From contig JAJUBI010000001.1 of assembly GCA_022419385.1 (NCBI GenBank), forward strand, positions 5,766,001 to 5,830,000: a stretch of 64,000 nucleotides of DNA, read 5' to 3'. Positions 1 through 11,353 of the stretch are shown in pieces (the stretch's first letter is position 1; each line of letters starts with the position of its first letter). A program made the translations under genes and the position numbers. This DNA is from Paraconiothyrium sp. Pb-2020. Lineage: Eukaryota; Ascomycota; Dothideomycetes; Pleosporales; Didymosphaeriaceae. The notes under the pieces were generated by a model that made no database searches, was not told the DNA's origin, and saw nothing but the letters and a program-made list of their open reading frames with translations.

Positions 1-1
1 T

Positions 2-1757
2 CCTCGCTGGTTGGCAACAGATCTTCGAGATGGCAACCAAAGTCTTGCTCATCCCATGACGGTCGAGCAGAAATGGACTTATTTCAAACTGCTTGTTGAT
101 ATGGGCTTTAAGGAGATCGACGTTGCTTTCCCCGGAGCCTCGGATACCGAGTTCAATTTCACCCGCCGATTAGTCGAGACTCCCAATGCCGTCCCAGACG
201 ACGTGTGGCTACAGGTGCTATCACCTTGTCGAAAGGAGTTCATTAAGCGAACTGTTGAGAGTGTAACGGGAGCTAAGCAGGCTACTATCAGTCTCTACAT
301 TGCATCAAGCAATTCCTTTCTGGATACCATTTTCGGTCTCACGCAAGAAGATATTCTCAACATGGCAGTCGACTGCGTGAACTACACACGAAACATTACG
401 AAAGATGACCCCACGCAACAAAACACAACCTGGAACCTGATGTTTAGTCCCGAAGCGTTTTCCGATACTGATCCAAACTATGCTATCACCCTGTGCGACG
501 CAGTCCGTCAAGCGTGGAACCCAACATCAGAAGTACCAATCATCCTGAATCTCCCTGCCACAGTTGAAATGAGCACCCCAAACACCTTCGCAGACCAAGT
601 CGAAATCTTCTGCCGGGCCTTCCCACAGGACTCTGTCATCGTATCTCTCCATCCCCATAACGACCGTGGATGCGCCGTGGCAGCCGCCGAACTCGGACAG
701 CTCGCCGGTGCCCGGCGCGTTGAAGGCTGCCTCTTCGGCAACGGCGAGCGCACAGGAAACGTCGATCTCGTCACGCTTGCTCTAAATCTGTATACGCAAG
801 GCGTAGACCCTAACCTCGACTTCTCAGACCTTCCAGCCATCAGGAAGACCGTCGAAGAACTAACACGGATACCTGTCCACACGCGTGCCCCCTACGCAGG
901 AGACTCCGTCTTCCTCGCCTACAGCGGCTCCCATCAAGACGCGATCAACAAAGGCTTCAAGCAATGGGAGCATCCGGCCTCCACAAGCACGAAAAACATC
1001 TGGAAAGTCCCCTACCTGCCGCTTGACCCGCATGACATTGGAGCCACATACGAGTCCGTTATCCGCGTAAACTCACAAAGCGGCAAAGGCGGCGTTGCAT
1101 GGACGCTGGAGCGGAACGCGAATCTTAGGCTACCAAGAAGCCTGCAGCAGGAGTTTTCCAGCGTGGTGAAAGCGGTGTCCGATAGGGCGCAGCGGGTATT
1201 AAGCCCAGAAGAAATACAAGAATTGTTCTTGAGGAATTATCGTGTGCTTGAGAGGGAGGGGAAGGTGCTTGAACATAGCGTGGCTGAGATCGGAGGAGGG
1301 AGATTTGAGGTTCGCGCTACGATACTCATCAATGGGCTCGCGCGTGAGATCAGAGCGAAAGGGGCCTCTGTCTCTGCTGCTTTGTCGGCTGCGCTGGCTG
1401 TTGGCACTGGTCTACAGATCTCGTTCGACGTGTACTCACGGAAATGGACGGAGAATGGCAAAGAGCAAGACATGGTGCTTGCTATGTGCGATCTGAAGCG
1501 CATAAAGTCAACATCGTGGGGAGTGAAGCTTGGCTCGACCCTTGAGGCTCAGTTGCTTGCTTGTCTTTCTGCTGTTCTAGTGAGTACCATCTGAAATCTT
1601 CGCTGTTGATGTACTAATCGCGAACTAGGGACTGGAAAACTTATTGCAGAGTCTGAGGTTACTCCCACTCTTCCACGGAGCGAAGAGCGAGAACACTGAC
1701 ACAAGTAATTTCTTCCGTAAAGCCGTTTCAGTGGGACCATGCTATAGCTTTGGATGA
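2..1757 (+). CDS. LEU4: 2-isopropylmalate synthase (5' partial)
   Basis: Catalyses the first committed step of leucine synthesis: acetyl-CoA plus 2-ketoisovalerate gives 2-isopropylmalate. The frame is open from base 2 and reads PRWLATDLRDGNQ, the metal and substrate site of the LeuA/homocitrate synthase TIM barrel. The His-metal motif HPHNDRG and GNGERTGN follow, then a C-terminal regulatory domain from about residue 420. The true start lies left of the window, perhaps 30-40 residues away judging by family length. A terminal intron is likely at 1580-1627/8: donor gtgagt, branch tactaat, acceptor ag at 1627-1628. Exon 2 (1629-1757) then adds 42 residues. Without splicing the protein would stop at 1594. 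Ascomycetes often carry two copies, one mitochondrial and one serving other pathways; which this is cannot be told here. It converges on the hydrolase gene that ends at 1809. Confidence 0.93.
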
Positions 1758-1808
1758 TACTTCTTACGACACAACAACGATTTTTCTACTTATGTATTTA
1801 TGAACACA

Positions 1809-2959
1809 TTATTCACCTTTTGGTTTAAACTGGTTCAGATCTTTCAACAGATCTTGGCCTTCCTGTACATCATCTGCGTTAAGCGTGTACCTGGTGCCAC
1901 TGAAGCAAGGCACAAGGGATCCTGGCATCTCCTGCTCAATTTTGAACTTGAATCTCCATCCCGTACAATGTCCAGGCATGAGAATCTGGGGTGTCAGTTC
2001 TTTCAGCCCATTGATTGAACTTTCGAGTTTGGCTGCGTCCCCATCGGCGAGATGGAAGCCGCCGATCACGGCGTACAGAGGTGAACCGCCGCCGAGCTCG
2101 AGGGCGTGGCGGCAGATGTTGACGATGCCCGGATGGCTACAGCCTGCAAAGACCACTAGTCCCTTTTCTCTGAGCTTACATACCACAAATCTCTCATCCT
2201 TGATCAACTCATCAGGCACCCATTCGCCCTCGCTATTGAACCTCATTCCTCGCGGAAACCCCACCTCATACTCCGTCTTCCTCGGCACCTCACCAGACAC
2301 CAGGAACATATCATCCAGCACCGTATGTGGCTGATCGTGCTTCACCACGTTGCCGCCTGCACTCTCCAATTCTTCAAAAGTAGGGTCTGCCTCCAATGAG
2401 GCAACGAAAGGGCCTGCGTTGAAGCCGCGGTAGATGGGACGATCGGGGTGCACGTCCACCGTTGGTTGACCAAGCGGGTTCTCTTCCTTTCTTGCAGCGT
2501 TGATTAGGCGAACAGCGCGAGGTACGCCACCGGAGTGGTCGCGATGCCAGTGGCTCAGATGCACGTGTTCGACACCACTAAGATCCGTCCTCGACCTCTT
2601 CACATTCCGCTCAAACACATCCTCCTCCGGTCCAGCATCGAAAAGGAGCGTATGTTTAATTCCGCCTGAGGTCGCAGTGATCATCAGGGATAGCCCGTGT
2701 GCCTATATGCGAAGGTACGAGGTAAGCTAGGGAGCATCTACGGACAAAGGCAGGAGCGGGCGTTGTTTACCCCGCAACAGATGTTGTCCATTCGCATTTC
2801 CATCGCCGCCGGACCGCGGGAGCCGGGTGGCAGCTCGGTGAGCCTGAATGATGTTGCATCTACGACGGCTGGATTCTGAGATTTGGAAATAGGGTCGAGT
2901 TCGTTATCGACTAGGACCTGGATGTCGATGGCATCGACGTTTTGGAGTAGAGTGGACAT
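1809..2959 (-). CDS. Metallo-beta-lactamase-fold hydrolase
   Basis: Predicted cytosolic MBL-fold metalloenzyme of about 360 residues, like proteins loosely annotated as 7,8-dihydropterin-6-methyl-aminobenzene-phosphate synthase homologues. Exon 1 is 2771-2959 (start MSTLLQNVDAIDIQVLVDN) and exon 2 is 1809-2702. The 68-bp intron has donor gtaaac and acceptor atatag, and the join gives CCGAHGLSLMI, as expected for the first MBL strand. The zinc motif HxHxDH appears as SHWHRDHSGG, a later metal His lies in GCSHPGIVN, and another in the C-terminal MPGHCTGW. No signal peptide is seen. The substrate is unknown; family members range from phosphodiesterases to lactonases. Its 3' end is about 50 bp from the end of the leucine gene. 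Confidence 0.85.
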
Positions 2960-3466
2960 GGTTGCAGCTCCAAGACTTGAACGCAGCTACTTGGGTTATT
3001 CGGCGTCTCGCAGTGCTCCTTAAACTTTGTAGAATATAGGACGTCGGTGTTTAAATAAAAAAAATCACGGCGTTATGGGAGGTAGTGACTCCGCTGCGCC
3101 TCGCTACGCCGGTGCGTACTGTCGTGAAGACTAGCGCTTACTGTATAACACCGTAAAAGGTAAGAGCATGACATTGTATGCGGTAAACTATACACCTACA
3201 CACGTTGCCTGGCGGGCGTAGTCGGGCTGATAAGCACGGGCATTTGCTCGTCTACGTGAAGTCGGAGGCATTTCACCCCGAGTCCTCTTCAACCCGGATC
3301 AGCTGGACGGGTCGCTTAGCTTCACCGCGCGCGGCATACACTGATCAGCATAGCACGGCGTGGACAATTTGGAACAAATGAAATCCGCTAGTACGCTACA
3401 TCGATATACAGTCAAGCATTCCGTTGGTATCATCCCATTGCCACCACTTCCTAGCACTTGTGGGGC
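2960..3466. other. Intergenic, no gene seen
   Basis: Promoter side of the MBL gene and 3' side of the membrane protein gene. It has a short A-run near 3055-3065 and no coding-like frame. Confidence 0.6.
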
Positions 3467-4687
3467 CTAGACCCCATTCCTCCCCTGATGTTCAATGATA
3501 TACACCTCACTGCTCCCCCTACTACTACTATCACCCTTCTTCCCCTGCGGACTATACACCTCATCCTTCTCAATTTCCAGCTCGTCAATACGGACTTCAG
3601 TAGTGGTCGTCTTACTGATCTCGCCAGCGCGCAAGGTCTGTAGTTTGATGCCTCCTGCACCATTTCCTTCTTCGTCCATGCGACTGTATGCGCCGGCAGA
3701 GTGTCCAAGGTCCGTAGCCCGCACTGAGTGGGACATATGGCGAGGTCGCGATTTAGACATGTGCGTCTGCGAGATGGACGTGTTCGTGTCGCGGAGGGCG
3801 CCCTTGACGAGGTTCATGAGTTGATTTAGAATGGTGAATTCGATCTTGAGCTTAATGGAGTAGACGGCGCCTTTGTAGGAGGTTTGGATGTCATATACTA
3901 AGTGAAAATGTTAGTGTGATGATCTACTTCGGGCCAGGGACATGGTTTCTCTTGAATAGAGGATTTGGGCGGGAGACTTACATCCAGCGAACTCGAGACC
4001 CAGCGTTGTGGCATCCAGCACGATGATCAGGATACTCATCAGCAGCGTATGCATGATGACTTTCCTTCCCCTAGCTCCCCTCGCATTCTCCTTTGCGTTG
4101 AATAACGGACCTTCAGAGCGCAGCATAACCGACGTTTTCCAGATGTATATCCCGGAGAGCAAACATTCTTGTATGAAGAACATTGTGACCTGTATCTTTT
4201 CCACCACCGAATAGATAGGTATATACGGCGCTGGGTTGGGCGCGCAGTTCGTAAGAAACGTGAGCACACCCGTGATCCCGTGCAGGATAACACCGTCCGC
4301 GATAATATAGACGAGGATCCATTTCACCCAGGGCGCCTGCACCACGAGATGCAGTCTCGAGTATAGCACGACAGACTGTCCGGTGACCATGGCAATCCAT
4401 CCTGTATAGGCGATGACGGTGTATCCGATATCTCTTGCTTGAGAGCCATCGTCGTGTATGTGATAGAATTTAAGGAATTGGCCAAGACAGTGAATGAAGA
4501 TGCCATACGTGGCGACGAGCAAGGACCAGTAGTAGAAACCCGCGCGGCGTTTGAAGAAGGATTGGATGAGGATAGTCAGCTCGAGGAAGTTGTACCATGC
4601 GATTGTTGTGAAGGACGCGATGACAATGGAGTTGACAAAGGGAAGTTGGACATTGGACCCAATGCCCGAGTCCTCGGTGGCTACCAT
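3467..4687 (-). CDS. Fungal integral membrane protein (about 7 TM)
   Basis: Polytopic protein of 378 residues. Exon 1 is 3982-4687 and exon 2 is 3467-3897. The 84-bp intron has donor gtaagt, branch cactaac and acceptor ttag. The join gives ..LEFAGLYDIQTSYKGAVYSIKLKIEF.., which supplies the last cytoplasmic segment. About seven hydrophobic segments lie between residues 20 and 240, with short loops. The C-terminal ~120 residues are hydrophilic, Ser/Thr/Arg-rich and probably cytosolic. The organisation matches the uncharacterised fungal 'integral membrane protein' family (DUF7703-like), which superficially resembles GPCR/rhodopsin-domain proteins. Function is unknown; no catalytic motif is visible. 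Confidence 0.75.
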
Positions 4688-5298
4688 CAGCCCTCACTCA
4701 CAATAGTATATCGCGGACAAGTGTAGCTAGTAAGCGCGCAGATCGATGAGATGGGAGATCGTCAAGAGGGTGGGCCTCAGCATGCACATGTGCTCCCGAC
4801 TTTATGGACTTGTGCTACCAATTCATCAGGGCTCAGACAAATCCTGTAACCGACAATGAGGAATGTAATAAAGCGCAGGATGCTGACTCGGTGGAAGTTG
4901 GTTCGTCAGGCGACTTTTATCTGATTGGCGCAACAGTTGTTGCGTCTCGTGCCCGCAGGTTCGCGCGAGAGGGAAGGATCTTGAAGCTTTCGGGTCTGGG
5001 GGCGCACGGCCCGGGGACTGGGGTAAAGATGAGACGTTATTCGACGACCTGGACGGAACGCGTGGGCAGCGAAACCCCAATGCATTTTAGGAGTCCCTCA
5101 ATAATGGGGATTCTGGCCCAGTTCCCTGGGAAGTCAGCCCAAGGAGATGAATGAACACAGGGAATGCTGGTGATGTTGGGTGTCAAGAACGTCATATTTA
5201 GAAGCCGTATGTCGTGCGCAGCTCGATAAATACGGAATGTAACAGATATAGTACATTTTGTACAGGTCTAAGCTTTTGTACATGTAGGAAACGGGGTA
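4688..5298. other. Intergenic, no gene seen
   Basis: Upstream of the membrane protein and downstream of mL57. Short open frames at 4804-5154 lack coding character. Confidence 0.55.
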
Positions 5299-6299
5299 TT
5301 AGTCGGCGGTGAAGGTAAAACCAAGGGGGGCCAGGATTTTGTCTTGTGTGACTTTGTTCGCAACTTCACCTCCCCGTTCGAGGGCAAGTGCGCCGATGAT
5401 GGCGTATAACGAGGTGGTGAGGACTGATTCTAGACCAGAGCCTTGGAGATTATCCGCCTAGAAGTGTTAGCGGCCGCAAAATGAGCGAATCTCCCGTCTG
5501 CCAAGCGGGGAGGTGGGAGGTAAGCGACATACTCGTTTCGGCGTCCACCGTGTGACTTTGTCCAAGCCATAACGCTCGGCGAGACCTGCTAACCGCGACT
5601 TGTCTAGTACGCGGCCCTTTGCCTCGCCTGTGAGGCCAGACAGACCGTTGAGCGCCGGATGGACGTAGGGGATGCGGCCGAAGCCGTCCGTGAGAGGGGT
5701 GCCGTCACTTTTCCTTGGCCACGCTTCGACCTGGGGCGCGTTGAGGAGTGCTTGGGACGTCTGTAGCGAGACTATCCGCCGTCCTGGGTCCTTGTCAGCA
5801 TTTTCGTCGGTTGCTCCTCGTGCAGTTGAAACACACCCAAGAACGCGAGCCGGTCATTGAACCCTCTTCGGCCGTGATCGAAGCTCTTGTGCGTGACAGC
5901 CAACCATTTCACCTCGTCAGACAGCGCCTTGTCGCCACCAGGTCCTAGCATGCGAGAGTAGGCATCGTCCAGCCTGCGGGGGTCGTCATTAACCTTGAAT
6001 TCTGGTCCTCGCGCTTTCGGTCGCACGCGGAAAGGAGCCATCATGCGGGGCGGTGTCTGTTGCCAGCGTGGCCGGTCTGCGGCTTCTGTGTCATATTCAG
6101 GGCTCCGCGAGGATGTTGTCGTGGAGAATGCGCATGCGGAGGTCCGCACGACGGCTCGCTGGGCGGGTTGCGCGGGGTTAAGGGCGATCGACGCCGTCGA
6201 AAGGAGACTTCGGAAGGGCCGGTGGGATGCCATTGAGACTTGTGATGGAGCGAGTGACGGGAGCCGGGCAATGTGGGACGTCCACGGCGATGGCAGCAT
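5299..6299 (-). CDS. MRPL15: Mitochondrial large-subunit ribosomal protein mL57 (RNase III-like)
   Basis: Structural protein of the mitochondrial large ribosomal subunit, with a degenerate RNase III fold, homologous to yeast Mrpl15. Three exons: 5837-6299, 5533-5783 and 5299-5457. Introns are 53 bp (gtgtgt..cccag) and 75 bp (gtatgt..ttctag). The spliced protein is 290 residues. The N-terminus (MASHRPFRSLLSTASIAL after an upstream in-frame Met) is Arg/Ser/Ala-rich and acid-poor, like a mitochondrial presequence. The RNase III-like core reads WLAVTHKSFDHGRRGFNDRLAFLGRRIV across the first splice. It ends ..LAPLGFTFTAD. The catalytic acidic residues of true RNase III are not conserved, as expected. 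Either Met could be the start. Confidence 0.85.
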
Positions 6300-6523
6300 G
6301 AAGTTGTTCAGAGGTCTGGTAGAACAAAAGTTCGGATGGCTCCAGCGCGACCTGAACTAGGCCGTTCCGGGGCAGGCGCGACCCATCACTAAAGCAAGGC
6401 GCGGTCCAGGGTTCGAGGGCACTGCACGCGTCAGTCCCGCATATCTATTACTTGAAGTCGAGTCTCTTGGGGACGTTGCGGCTGCTGTCGCTCTTGTACG
6501 TCCGCCTTCTTGGTTGAGCGGCC

Positions 6524-8245
6524 ATGGCGAATATTGCTACAGGAACATCCCTCTATGACCTCCTTGCCGAATCCCTACCTAAAGAGGCCGCATTTACCTT
6601 CTACCACTATTCCACACCGCCGACGAAGTCCCCTCCACTGTTTGCTGCACCCCCGCATGCGAGACCCGAGCGAACCTACTGCGAGTCCCACTTCCTCGCC
6701 GCTTCCATAAACTCGAAGGACTCCCCAAACATTGCTGCGCCCGATGAGCTCTTGGTACTGGCCATTGAAGTCTTGCTCTACACTACGAAGAATCTCACTA
6801 CCATATTCGTGTCAAAAGCAGACTCAACAGGCTATCTCTCACTGTTGGGCACTGGTCGCGCGCATGCGCATGGTGGATCACCGCTGAAGGCGATATGCGG
6901 GACCTTCGTATCATGGCTAGCAAAGGAACGTCAAAGAGAAGGCAGAAGGACGGTCGTGTCGCTATTCGCCAGAGCGCAGGATCAATATTTGTTTCCCGCA
7001 AGCATAGAGAACAAGGGAAAGCATCTTCTCGATGATAAAGAACTGGTACGATGGTGGTGCAAGGTGCTCGACCCGCTCGTCAAGCAATATAAGGAAGAGG
7101 AGGAAGCGAAGCCGCTCAGGAAACGGCTCACAGCGACTGCAGAGCCTGTAGTGTCTTCCCCAGAACACACCGCGGCAGGATATCTGGTCATTCCTGGATT
7201 TGAGCCTTCCGACACACTTCGCTACTACACCCCGGCGCCTGCACCCAATGCACCGCGTCGTTGGTCAGCCTCACATCCACTTCTCCAGGTTGCACCATAC
7301 CCTGCCGCACCGCCACGTTGTTTGATACCACATTTCCCAGATGATCCCAAGGCGCGCTTTCTGGATGAGTTGGACGACGAGCTTCCAGACCGAGGAACCG
7401 ATGCAATGACTAAAGAAGGAGGCACCCCTTCTCGAAGCAATGGTCAGTGGAAGAGTGTCAAGACTTTGGATCAATTCTGGGAGTTCATGGCATTCAGACA
7501 GGAGTGCTCCTCCGGCCGCATAGTGGGTTTCATATGGGTTGTTATCACTCCACCAAAGCCCTCCATTGCGGAGCAGGACGAGCATGAGCCTTCGCAGCTT
7601 TCATCATTTTCGCAAGATGATCCGCAGACTACAGCACTCACGTCACCACATTTCAATCCTAATAAGAAAGCTTCTAGGAAGTCGAGAAGACGGAAGGTCA
7701 ACACCGACTACGGGCCCATACCACTTATCCTTCCAAGGATTAAGTCTTCGTCATCGAATTTATCCACCATGTCGACTGGAACCTCAGGCACACCGCCACA
7801 GACTGTGCCTGAATCAAGCCCGTACTATTGGTGGCCGGCGAAATCGCGGGGCACAGTAGTATTCTCTTTGAAGAACTACAATCGAGCTCATGAAGTACTT
7901 CTGAAGCAAAACTTCTCTACCCGTGCCGCGGCAATTAGGAGTACCCGGCGATGGAAAGAGGAGGTTGCAGTCCTAGGGAGGGTCGACAACTGGGCCAAGA
8001 CAGTTATTGGGTGCAAGGACACTCTTAGTACGACTGCTGTACCGGCTGACGGTACCACCGTTACACTGATCGGCACAAGGAAGAAGAGGAAACCGACGGA
8101 TGCAGATATCCCTGAATCAAAGTCGCATGGAGGAGCCATGCTAGGCGAGGGGCTGGTGCGGAAGAAGCCAAAAGTCGAGGCCAACGCCTGTGGTAATGTA
8201 AACACACTAGGCGCAGGCCTGGTGCGGAAAAAGCCAAAGAATTAA
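6524..8245 (+). CDS. RTT109: Histone acetyltransferase Rtt109 (KAT11)
   Basis: Fungal acetyltransferase that modifies histone H3 (Lys56, also Lys9/27) with the chaperones Vps75 and Asf1, acting in replication-coupled nucleosome assembly and DNA damage tolerance. It is intronless, 573 residues. Family motifs in order: FVSKADSTGYLSLLG (about residue 90), SLFARAQDQYLFPASIENKG (150), LLDDKELVRWWCKVLDPLV (170), GYLVIPGFEP, then FPDDPKARFLDELDDEL (about 270) with the key acidic pair, and FWEFMAFRQECSSGRIVGF (about 325). A central Ser-rich loop follows. The basic C-tail holds two copies of a (E/A)GLVRKKPK motif, probably nuclear localisation or chaperone-binding sequence. The start codon is at 6524; an out-of-frame ATG lies at 6510. 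Confidence 0.95.
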   Translation: MANIATGTSLYDLLAESLPKEAAFTFYHYSTPPTKSPPLFAAPPHARPERTYCESHFLAASINSKDSPNIAAPDELLVLAIEVLLYTTKNLTTIFVSKADSTGYLSLLGTGRAHAHGGSPLKAICGTFVSWLAKERQREGRRTVVSLFARAQDQYLFPASIENKGKHLLDDKELVRWWCKVLDPLVKQYKEEEEAKPLRKRLTATAEPVVSSPEHTAAGYLVIPGFEPSDTLRYYTPAPAPNAPRRWSASHPLLQVAPYPAAPPRCLIPHFPDDPKARFLDELDDELPDRGTDAMTKEGGTPSRSNGQWKSVKTLDQFWEFMAFRQECSSGRIVGFIWVVITPPKPSIAEQDEHEPSQLSSFSQDDPQTTALTSPHFNPNKKASRKSRRRKVNTDYGPIPLILPRIKSSSSNLSTMSTGTSGTPPQTVPESSPYYWWPAKSRGTVVFSLKNYNRAHEVLLKQNFSTRAAAIRSTRRWKEEVAVLGRVDNWAKTVIGCKDTLSTTAVPADGTTVTLIGTRKKRKPTDADIPESKSHGGAMLGEGLVRKKPKVEANACGNVNTLGAGLVRKKPKN

Positions 8246-8929
8246 CGGGCAATTCTTGTTTGACACGTAGCGATCTTCTACCGTCGCAATTCCAGGATTG
8301 GGGACCATTGTGGTCAACAACATTGACACAGCTTGAGATTTCATCTCTTTGGGATTACATGGCAGCGTATTGGGAACCAGGGAAGTCGGTCCTGCATATC
8401 CTGGCGTCTAGTTCGGTGTCTGGGAAACATTTATATCTGTACATCCCTAGGTGAAAGCTCACTTTATGGCGTTTCTACCCCAAATTACTAGTAGCAGGCG
8501 CGACCAATCTTATGACTGGGTCCATGGAATATGCATGAAATCTAAACATCAAGAATTGCCCACTTCTCTCTTTTTCGATATGCGCATCGTTCTCGCTTGA
8601 TAACAGGCTCACAAACAGCCGGGTATTGCCTGCGAATGGGAAGGTATTGTCTCGGTTGTTGTATCGGAACAATCGGAAGCGCAGCCTCTAGCACAGTGGA
8701 CAAGCAGGCATGCCACATTCACTTTTCTTCACCTTCTAATTATCCGCCCAGCCTGTCACTTTCGTACCTGCATTAGCTCCCGGTCCCCGTCGTTTTGTGA
8801 GGTCTCGTTTACTACACGTGACGCCGCTTCGACCAAACTCCGCAACCTCCGCGCTCCCATTTCACGCTGTGCCAACCAAAACCAAACCACACCCCGCTTC
8901 AACCCAACGGCCCACCACAAGCATAGCGC
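8246..8929. other. Intergenic, no gene seen
   Basis: 3' region of RTT109 and promoter of the ceramide glucosyltransferase. The last 150 bp are pyrimidine-rich, as in fungal promoters. Confidence 0.6.
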
Positions 8930-10606
8930 ATGAGCTCGGCGCAGCACGACGCCGGGGACCATGTCTCCACGGTGCGGTTCTATATCGCGCTGATATGTCT
9001 CATATGGTTCGTCGTAGTATGGATCGTTTGCGCCATCGGCGTGACCCAGCTGTTCCGTTACTACTCGAGGCGCCCGCGCCCAGCAATCTGCTTGACCGCC
9101 GCGAACGAACCGGATGTCCCACATGTCACCGTCATACGGCCAGTCAAGGGCCTCGAACCCCGCCTCTACGAGTGCCTCGCTGCAACCTTCCGGCAGACGT
9201 ACCCCGCAACCAAGATCCACAATGTGCTCTGCGTGTCCGAGCGGTCGGACCCTGCGATGCCCATACTTGAGAGGCTGCTGAAGGACTTCCCAAACGCGGA
9301 TGTGAAGATTACGGTGGAAGAGGAGGATCCTATGTTGAGGGAGAACAAGAACGCGCTGGGGCCGAATCCGAAGATCAGGAACATGAGCCGGGCATACCGA
9401 GAGGCGAGGGAAGATAGCATCGTGTGGATACTGGACTGCAACGTCTGGGTCGGCAAAGGCGTGTGCGGGCGCATGGTTGATCTCTTGTGCGGCTACGGCG
9501 GCAAGATGAAAAACAAGTTCGTGCATCAGACGCCCTTGACTGTGGACCTGGACTCGCAGTCTCTCTCGATCGAGGAACGAGAGTTACTCCTTGGTGGTGG
9601 AGAACATGCGATCGATGCTGTGGACATCGCCGATAGTACGAGCTCCGACCCGCGCAATCACTCTCGTGGCCGCTTCAGAAGACTTCTACAGCGAGGAGGA
9701 GGCAGACTAGACGAAGCCTTTCTCTCCAGCGCTCACGCAAAGTTCTACAATGCTATCAACACTGTGCTAGTGGCGCCCTGTGTCATGGGAAAGAGCACAA
9801 TGTTCCGCCGAACCCATCTCAACTACGTAACTCCTGCCTCATCCTCTCCTCGCGGTCTATCAGGAATCGACTTCTTCTCCGACAACATCTGCGAAGACCA
9901 CTTGATCGGCGACGCCCTCTGGTACAAACCGCAAGCCTTCCAAGAGCCCGGCTACAAGCCCGGACCTGGCGAGACAGTCGAGAAGTGGGGCAAGCATGCT
10001 ATGCTCTCCGGCGACTTCTGCTTCCAGCCTATATCGCACAATTCCGTCGCGGCGTGCATCGACCGCCGCCTCCGCTGGTTGCGTGTGCGCAAGTTCACAG
10101 TCACAGCCGCCACGTTTGTAGAGCCCGGAACCGAGTCCATTCTCTGTTCTCTCTACGGCGCGTACGCGCTCACCACGCTTCCATCATTCTCCGTGTTCCT
10201 GCCACCCACTTGGTTGTCATTTCTCGTAGTCTGGATAGCTAGCACGGCGCTCTGGTGCGCGGTCGACTACGTTCAGTACCTCCTCCTTCACTCCGCAAAG
10301 ACCGTAGAGTTGGATGAAAACACGCCGGACTTCATTCTCCCCCAGCGCTCGAGGCGGGCCTATCACAACACGCCCTCTCTCGAACCTTTGCTCGGCGAGA
10401 AAACGCCACGAGAGCCGACTTTGCTGGATGGAACGAGGCGGAGCTTCAGAGAGTGGTTCGTTGCATGGGCCGGGCGCGAGCTTTCCGCGCTGCCTATTTG
10501 GGTTGCTGCGTTTTACGGTGGCGTTACTGTGGAGTGGAGAGGAAAGAAGTTTTGGGTGGGGCTAGATACGAAGGTGCATGAGATATTCGACGATCGGAAA
10601 GGATAG
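8930..10606 (+). CDS. Ceramide glucosyltransferase (GT21)
   Basis: Membrane glucosyltransferase that moves glucose from UDP-glucose to ceramide, giving fungal glucosylceramide (Golgi/ER). It is 558 residues and intronless. An N-terminal membrane anchor spans about residues 15-42. The GT-A domain starts at VTVIRPVKGLEPRLYECL. Motifs typical of GT21: D1 region CVSERSDPAMPIL, D2 as VWILDCNVWVGKG, D3 as NICEDHLIGDALW (about residue 320), and the (Q/R)xxRW motif as DRRLRWLRVRK (about 380). Two or more C-terminal membrane segments follow (about 400-455 and 520-540). A Ser/Arg-rich insertion around residues 220-260 is unusual but common in fungal members. Confidence 0.93.
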   Translation: MSSAQHDAGDHVSTVRFYIALICLIWFVVVWIVCAIGVTQLFRYYSRRPRPAICLTAANEPDVPHVTVIRPVKGLEPRLYECLAATFRQTYPATKIHNVLCVSERSDPAMPILERLLKDFPNADVKITVEEEDPMLRENKNALGPNPKIRNMSRAYREAREDSIVWILDCNVWVGKGVCGRMVDLLCGYGGKMKNKFVHQTPLTVDLDSQSLSIEERELLLGGGEHAIDAVDIADSTSSDPRNHSRGRFRRLLQRGGGRLDEAFLSSAHAKFYNAINTVLVAPCVMGKSTMFRRTHLNYVTPASSSPRGLSGIDFFSDNICEDHLIGDALWYKPQAFQEPGYKPGPGETVEKWGKHAMLSGDFCFQPISHNSVAACIDRRLRWLRVRKFTVTAATFVEPGTESILCSLYGAYALTTLPSFSVFLPPTWLSFLVVWIASTALWCAVDYVQYLLLHSAKTVELDENTPDFILPQRSRRAYHNTPSLEPLLGEKTPREPTLLDGTRRSFREWFVAWAGRELSALPIWVAAFYGGVTVEWRGKKFWVGLDTKVHEIFDDRKG

Positions 10607-11353
10607 GGGGACTTCTGGGCGAGCATGTACATGGCGTCGGTGTGAAGTGAAGATCGTACTGTTTGGCATGCCATCCAAAAGCGCGTTGATAGACCTCGCA
10701 CTTCTTGCATAGAGAGGAATGGTTCGAGTCAGACAAATCCACATATTGAATCTGACTCTATGCGCAATCTTGACCGTCGTCGGCGTGAGAAGCCCTCCAC
10801 AGCTCCACCGTCGTTGTTGTGTCGGTTAGGTCCTGTCTAAACTCACACTACTGGACCTGTGTTGGTTACCAGGCCAATTGTATATTTACACTGCGGCAAA
10901 CCTAATTCATGATTCATCCTTATCAATCCGTTCTTTTGCAGTGTCACGTTCACAACAACTCGATGCATCTTAAGTAGATACTGCCTAATGTGAATGCCAG
11001 CCTTGAGAAATACTCTATCAAAGACCACTCCGCCCTCAAGAAATTATGCTCCTGTCGATATCGTTGATGTTCTTAACAGAACAAACTGCTACCTCTGTGA
11101 GCTCAACTGCAATCTCTAGCGCGGCCAAGGCACCTGAGGCATTAACATCAAGTTGCCATCCCTGTTTCCTACTTTTGTGTCTATTACGTTACAGGGCAAG
11201 ATGCCAAAAGCCCACACTCCGCCCGATAAGAAAATCTTGAGTTGCAGTCTCCAATGTATTACATCCGACCAAGCCCAGTATGGGTACTAAACTATATCTA
11301 TCAACCACCACCACTATTCGTTGCGATCCAATCGTTGCGGCATTGCACAGTTA
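10607..11353. other. Intergenic between convergent genes
   Basis: 3' regions of the glucosyltransferase and the large disordered protein. No coding frame, tRNA or strong repeat was recognised. Confidence 0.6.

Noticed and set aside
8756..9526. Minus-strand frame of 256 codons over the ceramide glucosyltransferase start
   Set aside because: Antisense to conserved GT21 motifs; His/Arg/Val-rich product looks like a codon mirror.
10640..10740. Possible tRNA, from a ggttcgagtca B-box-like string
   Set aside because: No matching A box, acceptor stem or anticodon arm could be folded around it.
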